A program made the translations under genes and the position numbers. This document shows, one piece after another, positions 37,625-46,554 of a stretch of 64,000 bases of DNA (position 1 is its first letter; each line of letters opens with the position of its first letter). Below the pieces are notes generated by a model, which saw only the letters and a list, made by a program, of their open reading frames with translations, made no database searches and was not told the origin of the DNA. This DNA comes from Marinomonas phaeophyticola (GTDB lineage Bacteria > Pseudomonadota > Gammaproteobacteria > Pseudomonadales > Marinomonadaceae), in the NCBI RefSeq assembly GCF_026966905.1, contig NZ_JAPUBN010000006.1, positions 248,001 to 312,000 on the forward strand, given 5' to 3'.

Positions 37625-40225
37625 GTGTTAGAAGCATATCGTAAACACGTTGAAGAACGCGCATTAGAAGGCATACCACCAAAAGCACTTGACGCTGATC
37701 AAGTTTCTGCGCTTGTTGAACTTCTAAAAAATCCACCAGCAGGTGAAGAAGATTTTATTCTTGACCTTTTGAAAAACAGAATCCCTGCAGGTGTTGACCA
37801 AGCCGCTTATGTGAAAGCTGGATTCCTTGCTGCCATCACTACTGGAGAAGCAACTTCTACTCTTATTTCTCCTGAATTGGCCACTGAGTTATTAGGTACT
37901 ATGCTAGGTGGTTATAATGTTCAACCTTTAATTGCTTGCCTAGACAATGATGCTCTTGCCCCTATTGCCGTGAAAGCATTATCTCATACATTGCTTGTAT
38001 TTGATGCATTCCACGATGTCGAAGAAAAAGCAAAAGCAGGTAATTCTCATGCTCAAGCGATCCTAGAATCTTGGGCCGCTGGCGAATGGTTTACTACTAA
38101 GCCAAAACCATCGGAAAAAATCACAGTTACTGTATTTAAAGTAACAGGCGAAACAAATACCGATGACCTGTCTCCTGCACCAGATGCATGGTCTCGTCCT
38201 GACATTCCATTACACGCTAATGCCATGCTTAAAATGTCTCGTGAAGGCATTAATCCAGACGATGATGGCACTATTGGACCAATCAAACAAATCGAAGCCT
38301 TAAAAGAAAAAGGCTTCCCTCTTGCTTATGTTGGTGATGTAGTGGGGACTGGCTCAAGCCGTAAATCAGCTACAAACTCTGTGTTGTGGCACATGGGCGA
38401 TGATATTCCATTCATCCCTAATAAACGTGGCGGTGGTGTGTGTATTGGTAATAAAATTGCTCCTATCTTCTTTAATACAATGGAAGATGCTGGCGCGCTA
38501 CCGATCGAGATGGATGTTAATGGTCTAGAAATGGGCGATGTAATCGACATCTATACTTATGAAGGCGTGGTTAAAAAACACGGCTCTGATGAAGTCATTA
38601 GTACATTTGAATTGAAAACAGACGTCTTATTGGATGAAGTTCGTGCTGGTGGTCGTATCCCTCTAATCATAGGTCGTGGCTTAACCGCCAAAGCGCGTGA
38701 CCTTTTAGGTTTAGGTCCTGTTGATTTATTTAAAACGCCAGGTGAAACAGCTGATACAGGCAAAGGTTATACCCTTGCACAAAAGATGGTTGGTAAAGCG
38801 TGCGGTGTTGCCGGTGTTCGCCCAGGAACCTATTGCGAACCGAAAATGACAACGGTTGGCTCTCAGGATACAACTGGTCCAATGACACGTGATGAGCTAA
38901 AAGATCTGGCATGCCTTGGCTTTTCAGCTGATTTGGTTATGCAGTCTTTCTGTCATACCGCAGCATACCCAAAACCGGTAGATGTAGTAACACATCATAC
39001 CTTGCCTGATTTTATAATGAACCGGGCTGGTGTTGCTTTGCGTCCAGGCGATGGCATCATCCACTCTTGGTTAAACCGTATGCTCTTACCTGACACTGTT
39101 GGTACTGGTGGTGATTCTCATACACGTTTTCCTCTAGGTATTTCTTTCCCTGCCGGCTCTGGTTTAGTTGCTTTTGCAGCGGCTACAGGTGTAATGCCAT
39201 TAGATATGCCTGAGTCTGTACTTGTTCGCTTTAAAGGTGAAATGCAACCTGGTATCACTTTACGTGACTTGGTTCATGCTATTCCTTACCAAGCAATTAA
39301 GGAAGGCCATCTTACTGTTGAGAAGAAAGGCAAGAAAAACATTTTCTCTGGTCGCATCCTAGAAATTGAAGGTCTTGAAAACTTAACAGCTGAACAAGCA
39401 TTTGAATTATCTGACGCGTCAGCTGAGCGCTCTGCTGCAGGTTGTACCATCAACCTTTCTGAAGAGTCCGTTGCCGAGTATCTTCGTTCAAATATTGTGA
39501 TGCTACGTTGGATGATTGCTGAAGGTTATGGTGATCCTCGCACGATCGAACGTCGCGCTAAAGCAATGGAAGAATGGTTAGCTAACCCTCAATTGATGCG
39601 TGCTGATGCTGATGCAGAATATTCTACTATTATTGAGATTGATCTAAATACCATCAAAGAACCTGTACTTTGCGCACCAAACGATCCTGATGATGCTCGC
39701 TTATTGTCTGATGTTCAAGGTGCAAAAATTGATGAGGTATTCATCGGTTCTTGTATGACTAATATTGGTCATTTCCGTGCAGCAGGTAAACTGCTTGATG
39801 CCGCTGGAAAAGTGGTTCCAACCCGCTTATGGATTGCGCCACCAACAAAAATGGATGCACAACAACTGACCGACGAAGGCTATTACAGCATCTTTGGTAA
39901 AGCGGGTGCTCGCATGGAAATGCCTGGCTGTTCATTGTGTATGGGTAACCAAGCACGGGTAGCAGAAAAATCAACGGTTGTATCGACTTCAACACGTAAC
40001 TTCCCTAACCGCTTAGGTAATGGCGCTGATGTATATCTTGCTTCTGCTGAACTGGCCGCGGTGGCCTCTCTTCTAGGTAAATTACCAACACCTGAAGAGT
40101 ATTTAGAATATGCTAATAAAATTAACAGCATGTCTGCTGAAGTTTATAGCTACCTGAACTTTGATAAGATGGGTGATTTCGTTAAGAAAGCATCTTCTGT
40201 TATTGCTACAGATACGACGGCATAA
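37625..40225 (+). CDS. acnB: Aconitate hydratase B
   Basis: 866 residues; equal in length to E. coli AcnB. Converts citrate to isocitrate in the TCA cycle, and in E. coli the iron-free form binds RNA. The start is GTG ([13 protein letters not shown]), behind GGGGA. The 4Fe-4S cysteines are in [10 protein letters not shown] and [11 protein letters not shown], with the third in [18 protein letters not shown]-like N-terminal domain, then swivel domain [12 protein letters not shown]. Single-gene unit with its own terminator; the leader upstream carries three hairpins. Confidence 0.97.
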   Translation: MLEAYRKHVEERALEGIPPKALDADQVSALVELLKNPPAGEEDFILDLLKNRIPAGVDQAAYVKAGFLAAITTGEATSTLISPELATELLGTMLGGYNVQPLIACLDNDALAPIAVKALSHTLLVFDAFHDVEEKAKAGNSHAQAILESWAAGEWFTTKPKPSEKITVTVFKVTGETNTDDLSPAPDAWSRPDIPLHANAMLKMSREGINPDDDGTIGPIKQIEALKEKGFPLAYVGDVVGTGSSRKSATNSVLWHMGDDIPFIPNKRGGGVCIGNKIAPIFFNTMEDAGALPIEMDVNGLEMGDVIDIYTYEGVVKKHGSDEVISTFELKTDVLLDEVRAGGRIPLIIGRGLTAKARDLLGLGPVDLFKTPGETADTGKGYTLAQKMVGKACGVAGVRPGTYCEPKMTTVGSQDTTGPMTRDELKDLACLGFSADLVMQSFCHTAAYPKPVDVVTHHTLPDFIMNRAGVALRPGDGIIHSWLNRMLLPDTVGTGGDSHTRFPLGISFPAGSGLVAFAAATGVMPLDMPESVLVRFKGEMQPGITLRDLVHAIPYQAIKEGHLTVEKKGKKNIFSGRILEIEGLENLTAEQAFELSDASAERSAAGCTINLSEESVAEYLRSNIVMLRWMIAEGYGDPRTIERRAKAMEEWLANPQLMRADADAEYSTIIEIDLNTIKEPVLCAPNDPDDARLLSDVQGAKIDEVFIGSCMTNIGHFRAAGKLLDAAGKVVPTRLWIAPPTKMDAQQLTDEGYYSIFGKAGARMEMPGCSLCMGNQARVAEKSTVVSTSTRNFPNRLGNGADVYLASAELAAVASLLGKLPTPEEYLEYANKINSMSAEVYSYLNFDKMGDFVKKASSVIATDTTA

Positions 40226-40245
40226 TCACTTAATTTAGCGTTACA

Positions 40246-40270
40246 AAAACCCCTCTTTATGAGGGGTTTT
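40246..40270 (+). terminator. Rho-independent terminator after acnB
   Basis: AAAACCCCTC at 40246-40255 pairs with GAGGGGTTTT at 40261-40270, loop of five, followed by T. Confidence 0.93.
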
Positions 40271-40312
40271 TTAGTTCTCTACTTTATTAAAGTAGCATTT
40301 GACTAAAGCCCT

Positions 40313-41170
40313 CTATTGATTAGGGAGTTTATTAACTAATAGCTGCTGTTTAACAGCTAGAATAGTATTAATAAGGTGCGCAGGGAAACTACATGTCTTT
40401 TTATGGGCTAAACCAACAATCCGCTTTAGTTTCACATCATTAAGTGGTCGTAAACACAAGTCGTGCCGACCTCGCGAAGAGTGCTCCGGTATCAAAGAAA
40501 TTCCGAGTCCTGCAGCGACTAAATCTAAAGCGTACTCTTCTGTTTTTACCTCTGCTCGCACATCTGTCGTAAGTTCCTGTTTTTGCATCAAGTAATTCCA
40601 CGACTCTAAAATGTCACAGGAAGTACGAGATATAAAAGGTTGTTTATCTATCTGTTTGATCGAGATAGAAGAAAAGTCGGCTAACCAGTGCCCTACTGGC
40701 ATAGCAATAACATAATCGTCCTCCCATAACGGATAGAAAACATCATCTTCGTTAGTGTATCGGTTACAGGTAAAGCGTAAATCAGCACTTTCAGATTCAT
40801 TAACGAGTTTAAGTGTCAACCCTGATACCTCGTCCAGCATCGTTTTTATTACCTGGCTAATAAGAGAGCCCGATAAAAAAGGCGCCAGTGAAATAGATAA
40901 GGACAGCGGTGTTGGAGTATCAATAAATAAACTACGGATTGCACTGAGGTCACTCACCATTCTACAGGCATGTGGATAGAGCTGAGAACCACTGTCTGTT
41001 GGTGAAACCCCTTTTGAATGTCTAACAAACAACTTAGTACCGAGATCATCCTCTAATTGAGCGACTGTGGTTGAAATTGATGGCTGTGCAACAAAGCAAC
41101 GCTTAGCCGCTGAACTTAAGCTACGCTCTTCATATACAGCAATAAAGTAACGTAATGATCGTATGTCCAT
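40313..41170 (-). CDS. LysR-family regulator, divergent from amaB
   Basis: 285 residues. N-terminal LysR helix-turn-helix (MDIRSLRYFIAVYEERSLSSAA, read MDIRSLRYFIAVYEERSLSS then AAKRCFVAQPSISTTVAQLE), followed by the effector-binding domain. It is transcribed away from amaB with 163 bases between starts, the classic arrangement in which a LysR protein controls its divergent neighbour; lysine or pipecolate is the likely effector. Its distal end is convergent with acnB. Confidence 0.88.
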   Translation of the reverse strand: MDIRSLRYFIAVYEERSLSSAAKRCFVAQPSISTTVAQLEDDLGTKLFVRHSKGVSPTDSGSQLYPHACRMVSDLSAIRSLFIDTPTPLSLSISLAPFLSGSLISQVIKTMLDEVSGLTLKLVNESESADLRFTCNRYTNEDDVFYPLWEDDYVIAMPVGHWLADFSSISIKQIDKQPFISRTSCDILESWNYLMQKQELTTDVRAEVKTEEYALDLVAAGLGISLIPEHSSRGRHDLCLRPLNDVKLKRIVGLAHKKTCSFPAHLINTILAVKQQLLVNKLPNQ

Positions 41171-41225
41171 ATCAAACCCTTTTAATGTTAAGTGTTGTTC
41201 TAATATATCTATAGAGGGAGCTCAT

Positions 41226-41254
41226 TGCTATAGCTAAAAACTAGACCTATGGCA
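41226..41254. promoter_or_regulatory. Candidate LysR operator between regulator and amaB
   Basis: TGCTATAG at 41226-41233 and CTATGGCA at 41247-41254 form an inverted repeat with one mismatch, 13 bases apart, halfway between the divergent starts. Confidence 0.45.
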
Positions 41255-41333
41255 GAAAAACGGTATTTCTCATTTACTTCAAGAGTGGTTATTGTTAGAA
41301 AATCTTATTACATCAACACTTAAAGAGGTTCAT

Positions 41334-42878
41334 ATGTCACTTACATGCCTAGAAACACTTGGTATCAATAATCTTAAGCAAGGCGATACTTACTATAGCT
41401 TGTTAACAGGCAATACATTGGCTTTAGGTAATGGCAGTACTTTTTCTGCTCATAGTCCAATAGATGGCGCTAAGCTATCCACTTTCAATAACGCTTCTCC
41501 TGAGCAATTGGATAAAGTAAATGCGGAACTAAAAGATGCTTTTAAAGTATTACGTACTATTCCAGCTCCTCGTCGTGGTGAATTGGTGCGTCGTATTGGT
41601 GATGAAGCTCGAAAATACAAAAATGAACTTGCTCAAGTTATTTCTCTTGAAGCTGGGAAAATCGTTCCTGAAGCATTAGGAGAAGTTCAAGAATGGATTG
41701 ATGTTTGTGACTTTGCTGTAGGTCAATCTCGCATGCTACATGGTTTGTCCATCGTTTCTGAACGTCCAGGTCATCGTATGATGGAGCAATGGCAGCCACT
41801 TGGCCCAGTTGCCGTTATTACGGCATTTAACTTCCCAATGGCGGTATGGGCTTGGAATGCAATGCTAGGTCTTGTGTGTGGCGACCCTATTCTTCTTAAA
41901 CCTTCTGAAAAAGCACCTTTATGTGCATTGGCAATGTATCAAATCGCACAAAATGTTATTGCTGATATGCCTGATATACCAAAAGCGTCAGTATCTGTCA
42001 TGATCGGTGACCGTGATTTAGGTGAAGCTATTGCCGCTAACGAGACTTTCCCGCTCGTTTCAGCTACGGGTTCAACAGCAATGGGGCGTGCTGTTGCAAA
42101 GACTGTTGCAGGTCGTTTAGGGCGTTCTTTGCTAGAACTTGGTGGTAACAATGCCATGATTGTTTCTGATACAGCGGATCTTGATTTAGCGTTACGTGCT
42201 ATTGTCTTTTCTGCTGCCGGCACAGCAGGCCAACGTTGTACGACTTTACGTCGTCTTATTACTCATGAAAGCATCGTTGACGGGCTAGTTGAGCGTCTAG
42301 CTAAGTCTTATAGCTCCCTACCAGTAGGTAATCCATTGGAAGCGGGTAAGCTTGTTGGACCACTTATCGATGAAGGCAGTTTTGATCGTATGCAAGCGGC
42401 ATTGGAAACTGCGAAGCAGCAAGGCGGTGAAATCATTTGTGGTGGCGAGCGCGTTACAGAGGATGTGCCTGCTGGCGGTTTCTATGTGAGACCCGCAATT
42501 GTTCGTATTGCACACGATGCTTCTATCGTTCATCAAGAAACGTTTGCACCTATCATGTATGTATTAACTTACAGTACTTTTGAAGAGGCAATTGAAATTC
42601 AAAATGAAGTACCTCAGGGTTTATCCTCTGCTGTATTCACTGAAAGTATGCGTGAAGCTGAATTGTTTATGTCTCCTGCCGGCTCTGATTGTGGTATCGC
42701 TAATGTTAATATTGGTACTTCTGGTGCTGAAATCGGTGGTGCTTTTGGAGGAGAGAAAGAAACGGGTGGTGGTCGTGAATCAGGTTCTGATGCTTGGAGA
42801 AACTACATGCGTAGAACGACAAATACAGTGAACTATGGTGGCGATTTACCATTAGCTCAAGGTATTGTTTTCGAGTAA
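41334..42878 (+). CDS. amaB: L-aminoadipate-semialdehyde (piperideine-6-carboxylate) dehydrogenase, ALDH7 family
   Basis: 514 residues from the ATG at 41334, which has AAAGAGG upstream; an earlier in-frame TTG/ATG stretch is not used. Oxidises piperideine-6-carboxylate/aminoadipate semialdehyde to aminoadipate in lysine catabolism. ALDH marks: LLELGGNNA with the general-base Glu, and GTAGQRCTTLRRL with the catalytic cysteine. The sequence FNFPMAVWAWNAMLGLVCGD is typical of the antiquitin/AmaB branch. Paired with an FAD oxidase gene as amaA in Pseudomonas putida, though in the order amaB-amaA. Confidence 0.88.
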   Translation: MSLTCLETLGINNLKQGDTYYSLLTGNTLALGNGSTFSAHSPIDGAKLSTFNNASPEQLDKVNAELKDAFKVLRTIPAPRRGELVRRIGDEARKYKNELAQVISLEAGKIVPEALGEVQEWIDVCDFAVGQSRMLHGLSIVSERPGHRMMEQWQPLGPVAVITAFNFPMAVWAWNAMLGLVCGDPILLKPSEKAPLCALAMYQIAQNVIADMPDIPKASVSVMIGDRDLGEAIAANETFPLVSATGSTAMGRAVAKTVAGRLGRSLLELGGNNAMIVSDTADLDLALRAIVFSAAGTAGQRCTTLRRLITHESIVDGLVERLAKSYSSLPVGNPLEAGKLVGPLIDEGSFDRMQAALETAKQQGGEIICGGERVTEDVPAGGFYVRPAIVRIAHDASIVHQETFAPIMYVLTYSTFEEAIEIQNEVPQGLSSAVFTESMREAELFMSPAGSDCGIANVNIGTSGAEIGGAFGGEKETGGGRESGSDAWRNYMRRTTNTVNYGGDLPLAQGIVFE

Positions 42879-42885
42879 AACCAAC

Positions 42886-42917
42886 AGACCCGACTGAATC
42901 AATGTTCAGTTGGGTCT
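42886..42917 (+). terminator. Hairpin between amaB and amaA
   Basis: A 12-base stem, 42886-42897 with 42906-42917, one G-T pair and an eight-base loop, lies just behind the amaB stop. The T tract is short (TCTTCT). It may reduce read-through into amaA rather than end transcription fully. Confidence 0.6.
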
Positions 42918-42968
42918 TCTGCATTTAATACTTACATTTATACAATGGTCGCTATTGAGGTGGTCGTT

Positions 42969-44243
42969 ATGTCTGAACTATCGTGTGATTCTTTATGGCG
43001 TGCAAGTGCACCTGCCGCTCCTGTGTTACCCCAACTAGAGGGTCGTTTAAACGTTGATGTTGTTATTGTCGGCGGAGGCTTTACGGGGCTATCGGCTGCT
43101 CTACATATGGCAAAATTTGGCATATCGGTTGCCGTTGTAGAAGCGCAAGAAATTGGATTTGGCGGTTCTGGTCGTAATGTTGGACTAGCCAATGCGGGTT
43201 TGTGGTTAGAACCTGATCAACTGGATAAAGCGATAGGTATAGAAGCTGGAAAAGTGCTTTATGATGCTCTAGCCGCTGCCCCAGATTACGTTTACAAATT
43301 AATAGACGAATACAAAATTCAGTGTGAAGCTACCCGTAACGGCACCCTACATGCAGGTGTTGGTAAAGCGGGACTAGCACAATTAGAGCGACGTTATGAG
43401 CAACTGGCTAAGCGTGGCGCGCCAGTGCAATTATTAAACACGGCCGAAGCCCAGTCTCGTATTGGTTCCGAAAAGTTTAACTCTGCATTATTTGATCCTA
43501 GAGCTGGAACCATCCAACCTTTAGCTTATGCAAGGGGCTTAGCTGATGCGGCTCTCAAAGAAGGGGCAAAATTGTTTGATCATTCACCTGTAAATAAAAT
43601 TCAGCCGACTCAGGAAGGTTGGGCAATATTTACGGAACAAGGTGAAGTACATGCGGAAAAGGTGATTTTGGCTACAAATGCTTACAGTGAACATGGGGTC
43701 AAGGAGCAAGCGCGTAAGTTTGTGCCGATTTTCTATTCTCAACTTGCCAGCAAACCTCTTTCTGAACCTCAATTAAGACAAATACTGCCAAATAAAGAAG
43801 GTGCTTGGGATACTTGTACAGTAATGAGCTCCTTTCGTTTAGATCAACAAGGTCGCTTAATATTTGGAGGGATGGGAGGCGAAGGAAGTGTACTTTCTAA
43901 TTGGGCTTGCCAGCGAGTGAGTGAATTATTTCCATTTCTCAACAAAGCCGTAGAATGGGATTACTGCTGGACAGGTAAAATTGCTTACAGTGAAGATCAT
44001 TTGCCACATTGCCAACAGCTTCAAAATGGATTATTCAGTGTCGCAGGGTATAGCGGGCGAGGAATTGGCCCTGGAACGGTAGTCGGGGCAGAGTTAGCCC
44101 AATGGTTTGCAGGGCAAAGAGAAAGTCTATCTATCCCTACAACACTTTTAAGAGACATACCTTTTAGAGAACTAAAGCGAATGTTTTATGAAGTAGGCGC
44201 TCATACGTATCACCTTGGTCAGCAATCGCATGCTCTAGATTAA
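42969..44243 (+). CDS. amaA: FAD-dependent amino-acid oxidase, probable L-pipecolate oxidase
   Basis: 424 residues from the ATG at 42969, with GAGG eight bases upstream; ATG 42945 is an alternative. DAO-type flavoprotein: VDVVIVGGGFTGLSAALHMA is the dinucleotide fold and AGYSGRGIGPGTVVGAELA the C-terminal FAD contact. In P. putida AmaA oxidises L-pipecolate to piperideine-6-carboxylate, the substrate of AmaB. Linkage to amaB supports that role; other amino acids cannot be excluded. Confidence 0.8.
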   Translation: MSELSCDSLWRASAPAAPVLPQLEGRLNVDVVIVGGGFTGLSAALHMAKFGISVAVVEAQEIGFGGSGRNVGLANAGLWLEPDQLDKAIGIEAGKVLYDALAAAPDYVYKLIDEYKIQCEATRNGTLHAGVGKAGLAQLERRYEQLAKRGAPVQLLNTAEAQSRIGSEKFNSALFDPRAGTIQPLAYARGLADAALKEGAKLFDHSPVNKIQPTQEGWAIFTEQGEVHAEKVILATNAYSEHGVKEQARKFVPIFYSQLASKPLSEPQLRQILPNKEGAWDTCTVMSSFRLDQQGRLIFGGMGGEGSVLSNWACQRVSELFPFLNKAVEWDYCWTGKIAYSEDHLPHCQQLQNGLFSVAGYSGRGIGPGTVVGAELAQWFAGQRESLSIPTTLLRDIPFRELKRMFYEVGAHTYHLGQQSHALD

Positions 44244-44268
44244 ATGTTCAATGGTTTACCTGTTTCAC

Positions 44269-44296
44269 AAAACGCATTTTCGAGATGCGTTTTTTT
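44269..44296 (+). terminator. Rho-independent terminator after amaA
   Basis: AAAACGCAT at 44269-44277 pairs with ATGCGTTTT at 44285-44293, with a seven-T run. Confidence 0.93.
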
Positions 44297-44432
44297 ACAG
44301 TAATATATCTACTTCATCCAATCGTCTGCTTTTAATCATCAATTAGCCTATCTTGGCATCTTATTTAAAAACATACTCTAAGACCAAAGAATTATTAGGA
44401 TTGCCGTGTTATTTCTAGTTTTCATTAGAGAT

Positions 44433-44463
44433 AAAAAGGCCCACTTAATTAAGCGGGCCTTTT
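44433..44463 (-). terminator. Rho-independent terminator after aceF
   Basis: AAAAGGCCC at 44434-44442 pairs with GGGCCTTTT at 44455-44463; the loop ACTTAATTAAGC is itself palindromic. Placed behind the aceF stop on the minus strand with a T run. Confidence 0.88.
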
Positions 44464-44502
44464 GAAGAGAAGCGCTTCTCTAAGCAATTATGATCACTAG
44501 AA

Positions 44503-46461
44503 TTACAGAACCATACGACGTAGGTCACTCAAGATCGAATTTAAATAAGTCATAAATCGTCCTGCATCACCACCATTTACAGCTCTATGATCATAAGATA
44601 AACATAGAGGTAACATTGTGCGTGGTTCAAATTCTTTACCATTCCATTTTGGCTCGATATCGGCTTTAGATACCCCAAGGATACCTACTTCAGGACAGTT
44701 CACGATGGGTGTAAAGCCTGTCCCTCCGATTGCGCCTAGGCTTGAAATAGTAAAGCAACCGCCCTGCATATCATTTGGCTTAAGTTGTTTACTTAAGGCT
44801 TTCTTAATCAATACATTCGCTTCTTCAGCAATTTGCAGAACGGATTTCTTATCAACATCACGTAATACAGGTACAACTAGACCAATTGGAGAATCAACAG
44901 CTATACCGATATTTACATAATGCTTCTGCACATAGCTTTCACCATCGGCTTTTAAAGAAACATTAAACGAAGGATTTTCTACCAACGCTTGTGCCGCGGC
45001 TTTAATTAGGAATGGCAAAGGTGTTAGCTTAATGCCTTTTTTCTCCATCTCCCCTTTAAGACCTTTACGAAATGCCTCTAAATCAGTGATGTCGGCCTTA
45101 TCAAATTGTGTAACATGAGGAACAACCAATGCATTACGAGACATGTTCTGTGCCGTAAGTCTTTGGATTTTACTCATTTTCACAATTTCAATTTCGCCAA
45201 ATTGACTAAAGTCAACATCAGGGACTTGAGGGATACCGGTGCCAGAAGAGACGGCTTGGGTAGGTGCTGCTATAGAAGATTTAACGGCGGCTTTAACATA
45301 AGCATGCAAATCTTCTTTCACAATTCGTCCACGAGGACCTGTAGCGCGTACAAGGCTTAATTCAACACCAAGTTCGCGAGCTAGCATTCTAACAGCAGGG
45401 CCAGCATGAACCTTTTTAGAAGGCGTTGATAAGACGGCTGAATTTTGATCTGAAGCAGGAGCGGCAGCCGCTATTTTTTTCTCAACAGGTGCTGATTCAG
45501 CTTTTGATGTTGCTGGAGTAGCCGTCGCTACAGGAGCGGAAATCACGCTACCCTCAACTTCTAAATCAAGAATCAAATCGCCTTCAGAAACTTTATCACC
45601 TTCCTTAACCGAAATGGATTTTACCACGCCTGATTTAGGAGCAGGTATTTCCATAGACGCTTTATCTGTCTCGAGAACGATTAAAGAATCACCTTCCGAT
45701 ACTTTATCACCAACAGCAACAGCAATTTCAATGATGTCAACATCAGTAGCGCCGCCAATGTCAGGAACATTAACAGATTCAACTCCACCTGCCGTGGTGG
45801 CCGTTGTAGGTGCTTCTGTAACAGTCTCAATTACTACGGCTGTTTCTTGAGCGTCAGCAGCCGGTTTAACGGGTGCTGCTTCAGTGGTAGATAGCAGCAT
45901 CATATCGCTACCTTCAGACACCTTATCACCAATAGAAAGGCTAATTGAGCCAACTTTACCACTGAATGGGGCGGGTATATCCATAGATGCTTTATCTGTC
46001 TCAAGAACAATTAGAGAATCGCCCTCTTCAACATCATCACCTTCAGACACACAAATTTCAATTACTTCAACATCTGTTGCTCCACCAATATCAGGAACAA
46101 CAACAGCTTTATTTGCTGTTTCTGTATTTACTGCTTCTGTAGCTGCAGAATCAGCAGATACTTCTTTTTGAGCCGGTTCAACTACTGGCGTTACCGTCTC
46201 TTGAGTCGGTGCTTCTGCAGTGCTAGCCACTTCAAGCTCTAGAACCACCGAGCCTTCAGACACTTGGTCACCTTCAGAAATAGAGATAGCCAAAACTTTA
46301 CCTGCCAATGGAGATGGAACATCCATTGAGGCTTTGTCTGTTTCTAACACAATAATTGGTTGATCAACCTCGATCATGTCGCCTACGCTAACATTAATCT
46401 CGATTACATCGACATCGGCTGCACCACCAATATCCGGTACGCGAATGATTTCTGTACTCAC
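44503..46461 (-). CDS. aceF: Pyruvate dehydrogenase E2, dihydrolipoamide acetyltransferase
   Basis: 652 residues. E2 of the pyruvate dehydrogenase complex. Three lipoyl domains in series, each with the lipoylated lysine in ETDKASM (first ...DVP, second ...DIP, third ...EIP), joined by Ala/Pro/Thr/Glu-rich linkers, then the E1/E3-binding domain (HAGPAVRMLARELGV, TGPRGRIVKEDLHAYV) and the catalytic domain ending in SYDHRAVNGGDAGRF with the HxxxDG active site. Follows aceE by 93 bases and ends before a strong terminator. Three lipoyl domains are as in E. coli. Confidence 0.95.
   Translation of the reverse strand: MSTEIIRVPDIGGAADVDVIEINVSVGDMIEVDQPIIVLETDKASMDVPSPLAGKVLAISISEGDQVSEGSVVLELEVASTAEAPTQETVTPVVEPAQKEVSADSAATEAVNTETANKAVVVPDIGGATDVEVIEICVSEGDDVEEGDSLIVLETDKASMDIPAPFSGKVGSISLSIGDKVSEGSDMMLLSTTEAAPVKPAADAQETAVVIETVTEAPTTATTAGGVESVNVPDIGGATDVDIIEIAVAVGDKVSEGDSLIVLETDKASMEIPAPKSGVVKSISVKEGDKVSEGDLILDLEVEGSVISAPVATATPATSKAESAPVEKKIAAAAPASDQNSAVLSTPSKKVHAGPAVRMLARELGVELSLVRATGPRGRIVKEDLHAYVKAAVKSSIAAPTQAVSSGTGIPQVPDVDFSQFGEIEIVKMSKIQRLTAQNMSRNALVVPHVTQFDKADITDLEAFRKGLKGEMEKKGIKLTPLPFLIKAAAQALVENPSFNVSLKADGESYVQKHYVNIGIAVDSPIGLVVPVLRDVDKKSVLQIAEEANVLIKKALSKQLKPNDMQGGCFTISSLGAIGGTGFTPIVNCPEVGILGVSKADIEPKWNGKEFEPRTMLPLCLSYDHRAVNGGDAGRFMTYLNSILSDLRRMVL
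45540..46461 (-). repeat. Three lipoyl-domain repeats within aceF
   Basis: The segments around 46340, 45990 and 45665 each encode ETDKASM with nearly the same flanking codons. This is an ancestral in-frame triplication that could recombine or collapse in assembly, and the three copies differ by several silent changes. Confidence 0.8.
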
Positions 46462-46554
46462 GGAAATCTCCTTTGTCGTAAAGACGCATCAAATAAACAA
46501 AAAAAACTACATCGACCCGAAGTTCAGGTCGATGAACTATTAGTTGACTGACAA

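Noticed and set aside
44434-44463. Palindrome after amaA as a transposon end
   Set aside because: It is a bidirectional terminator between convergent amaA and aceF; no element is attached.
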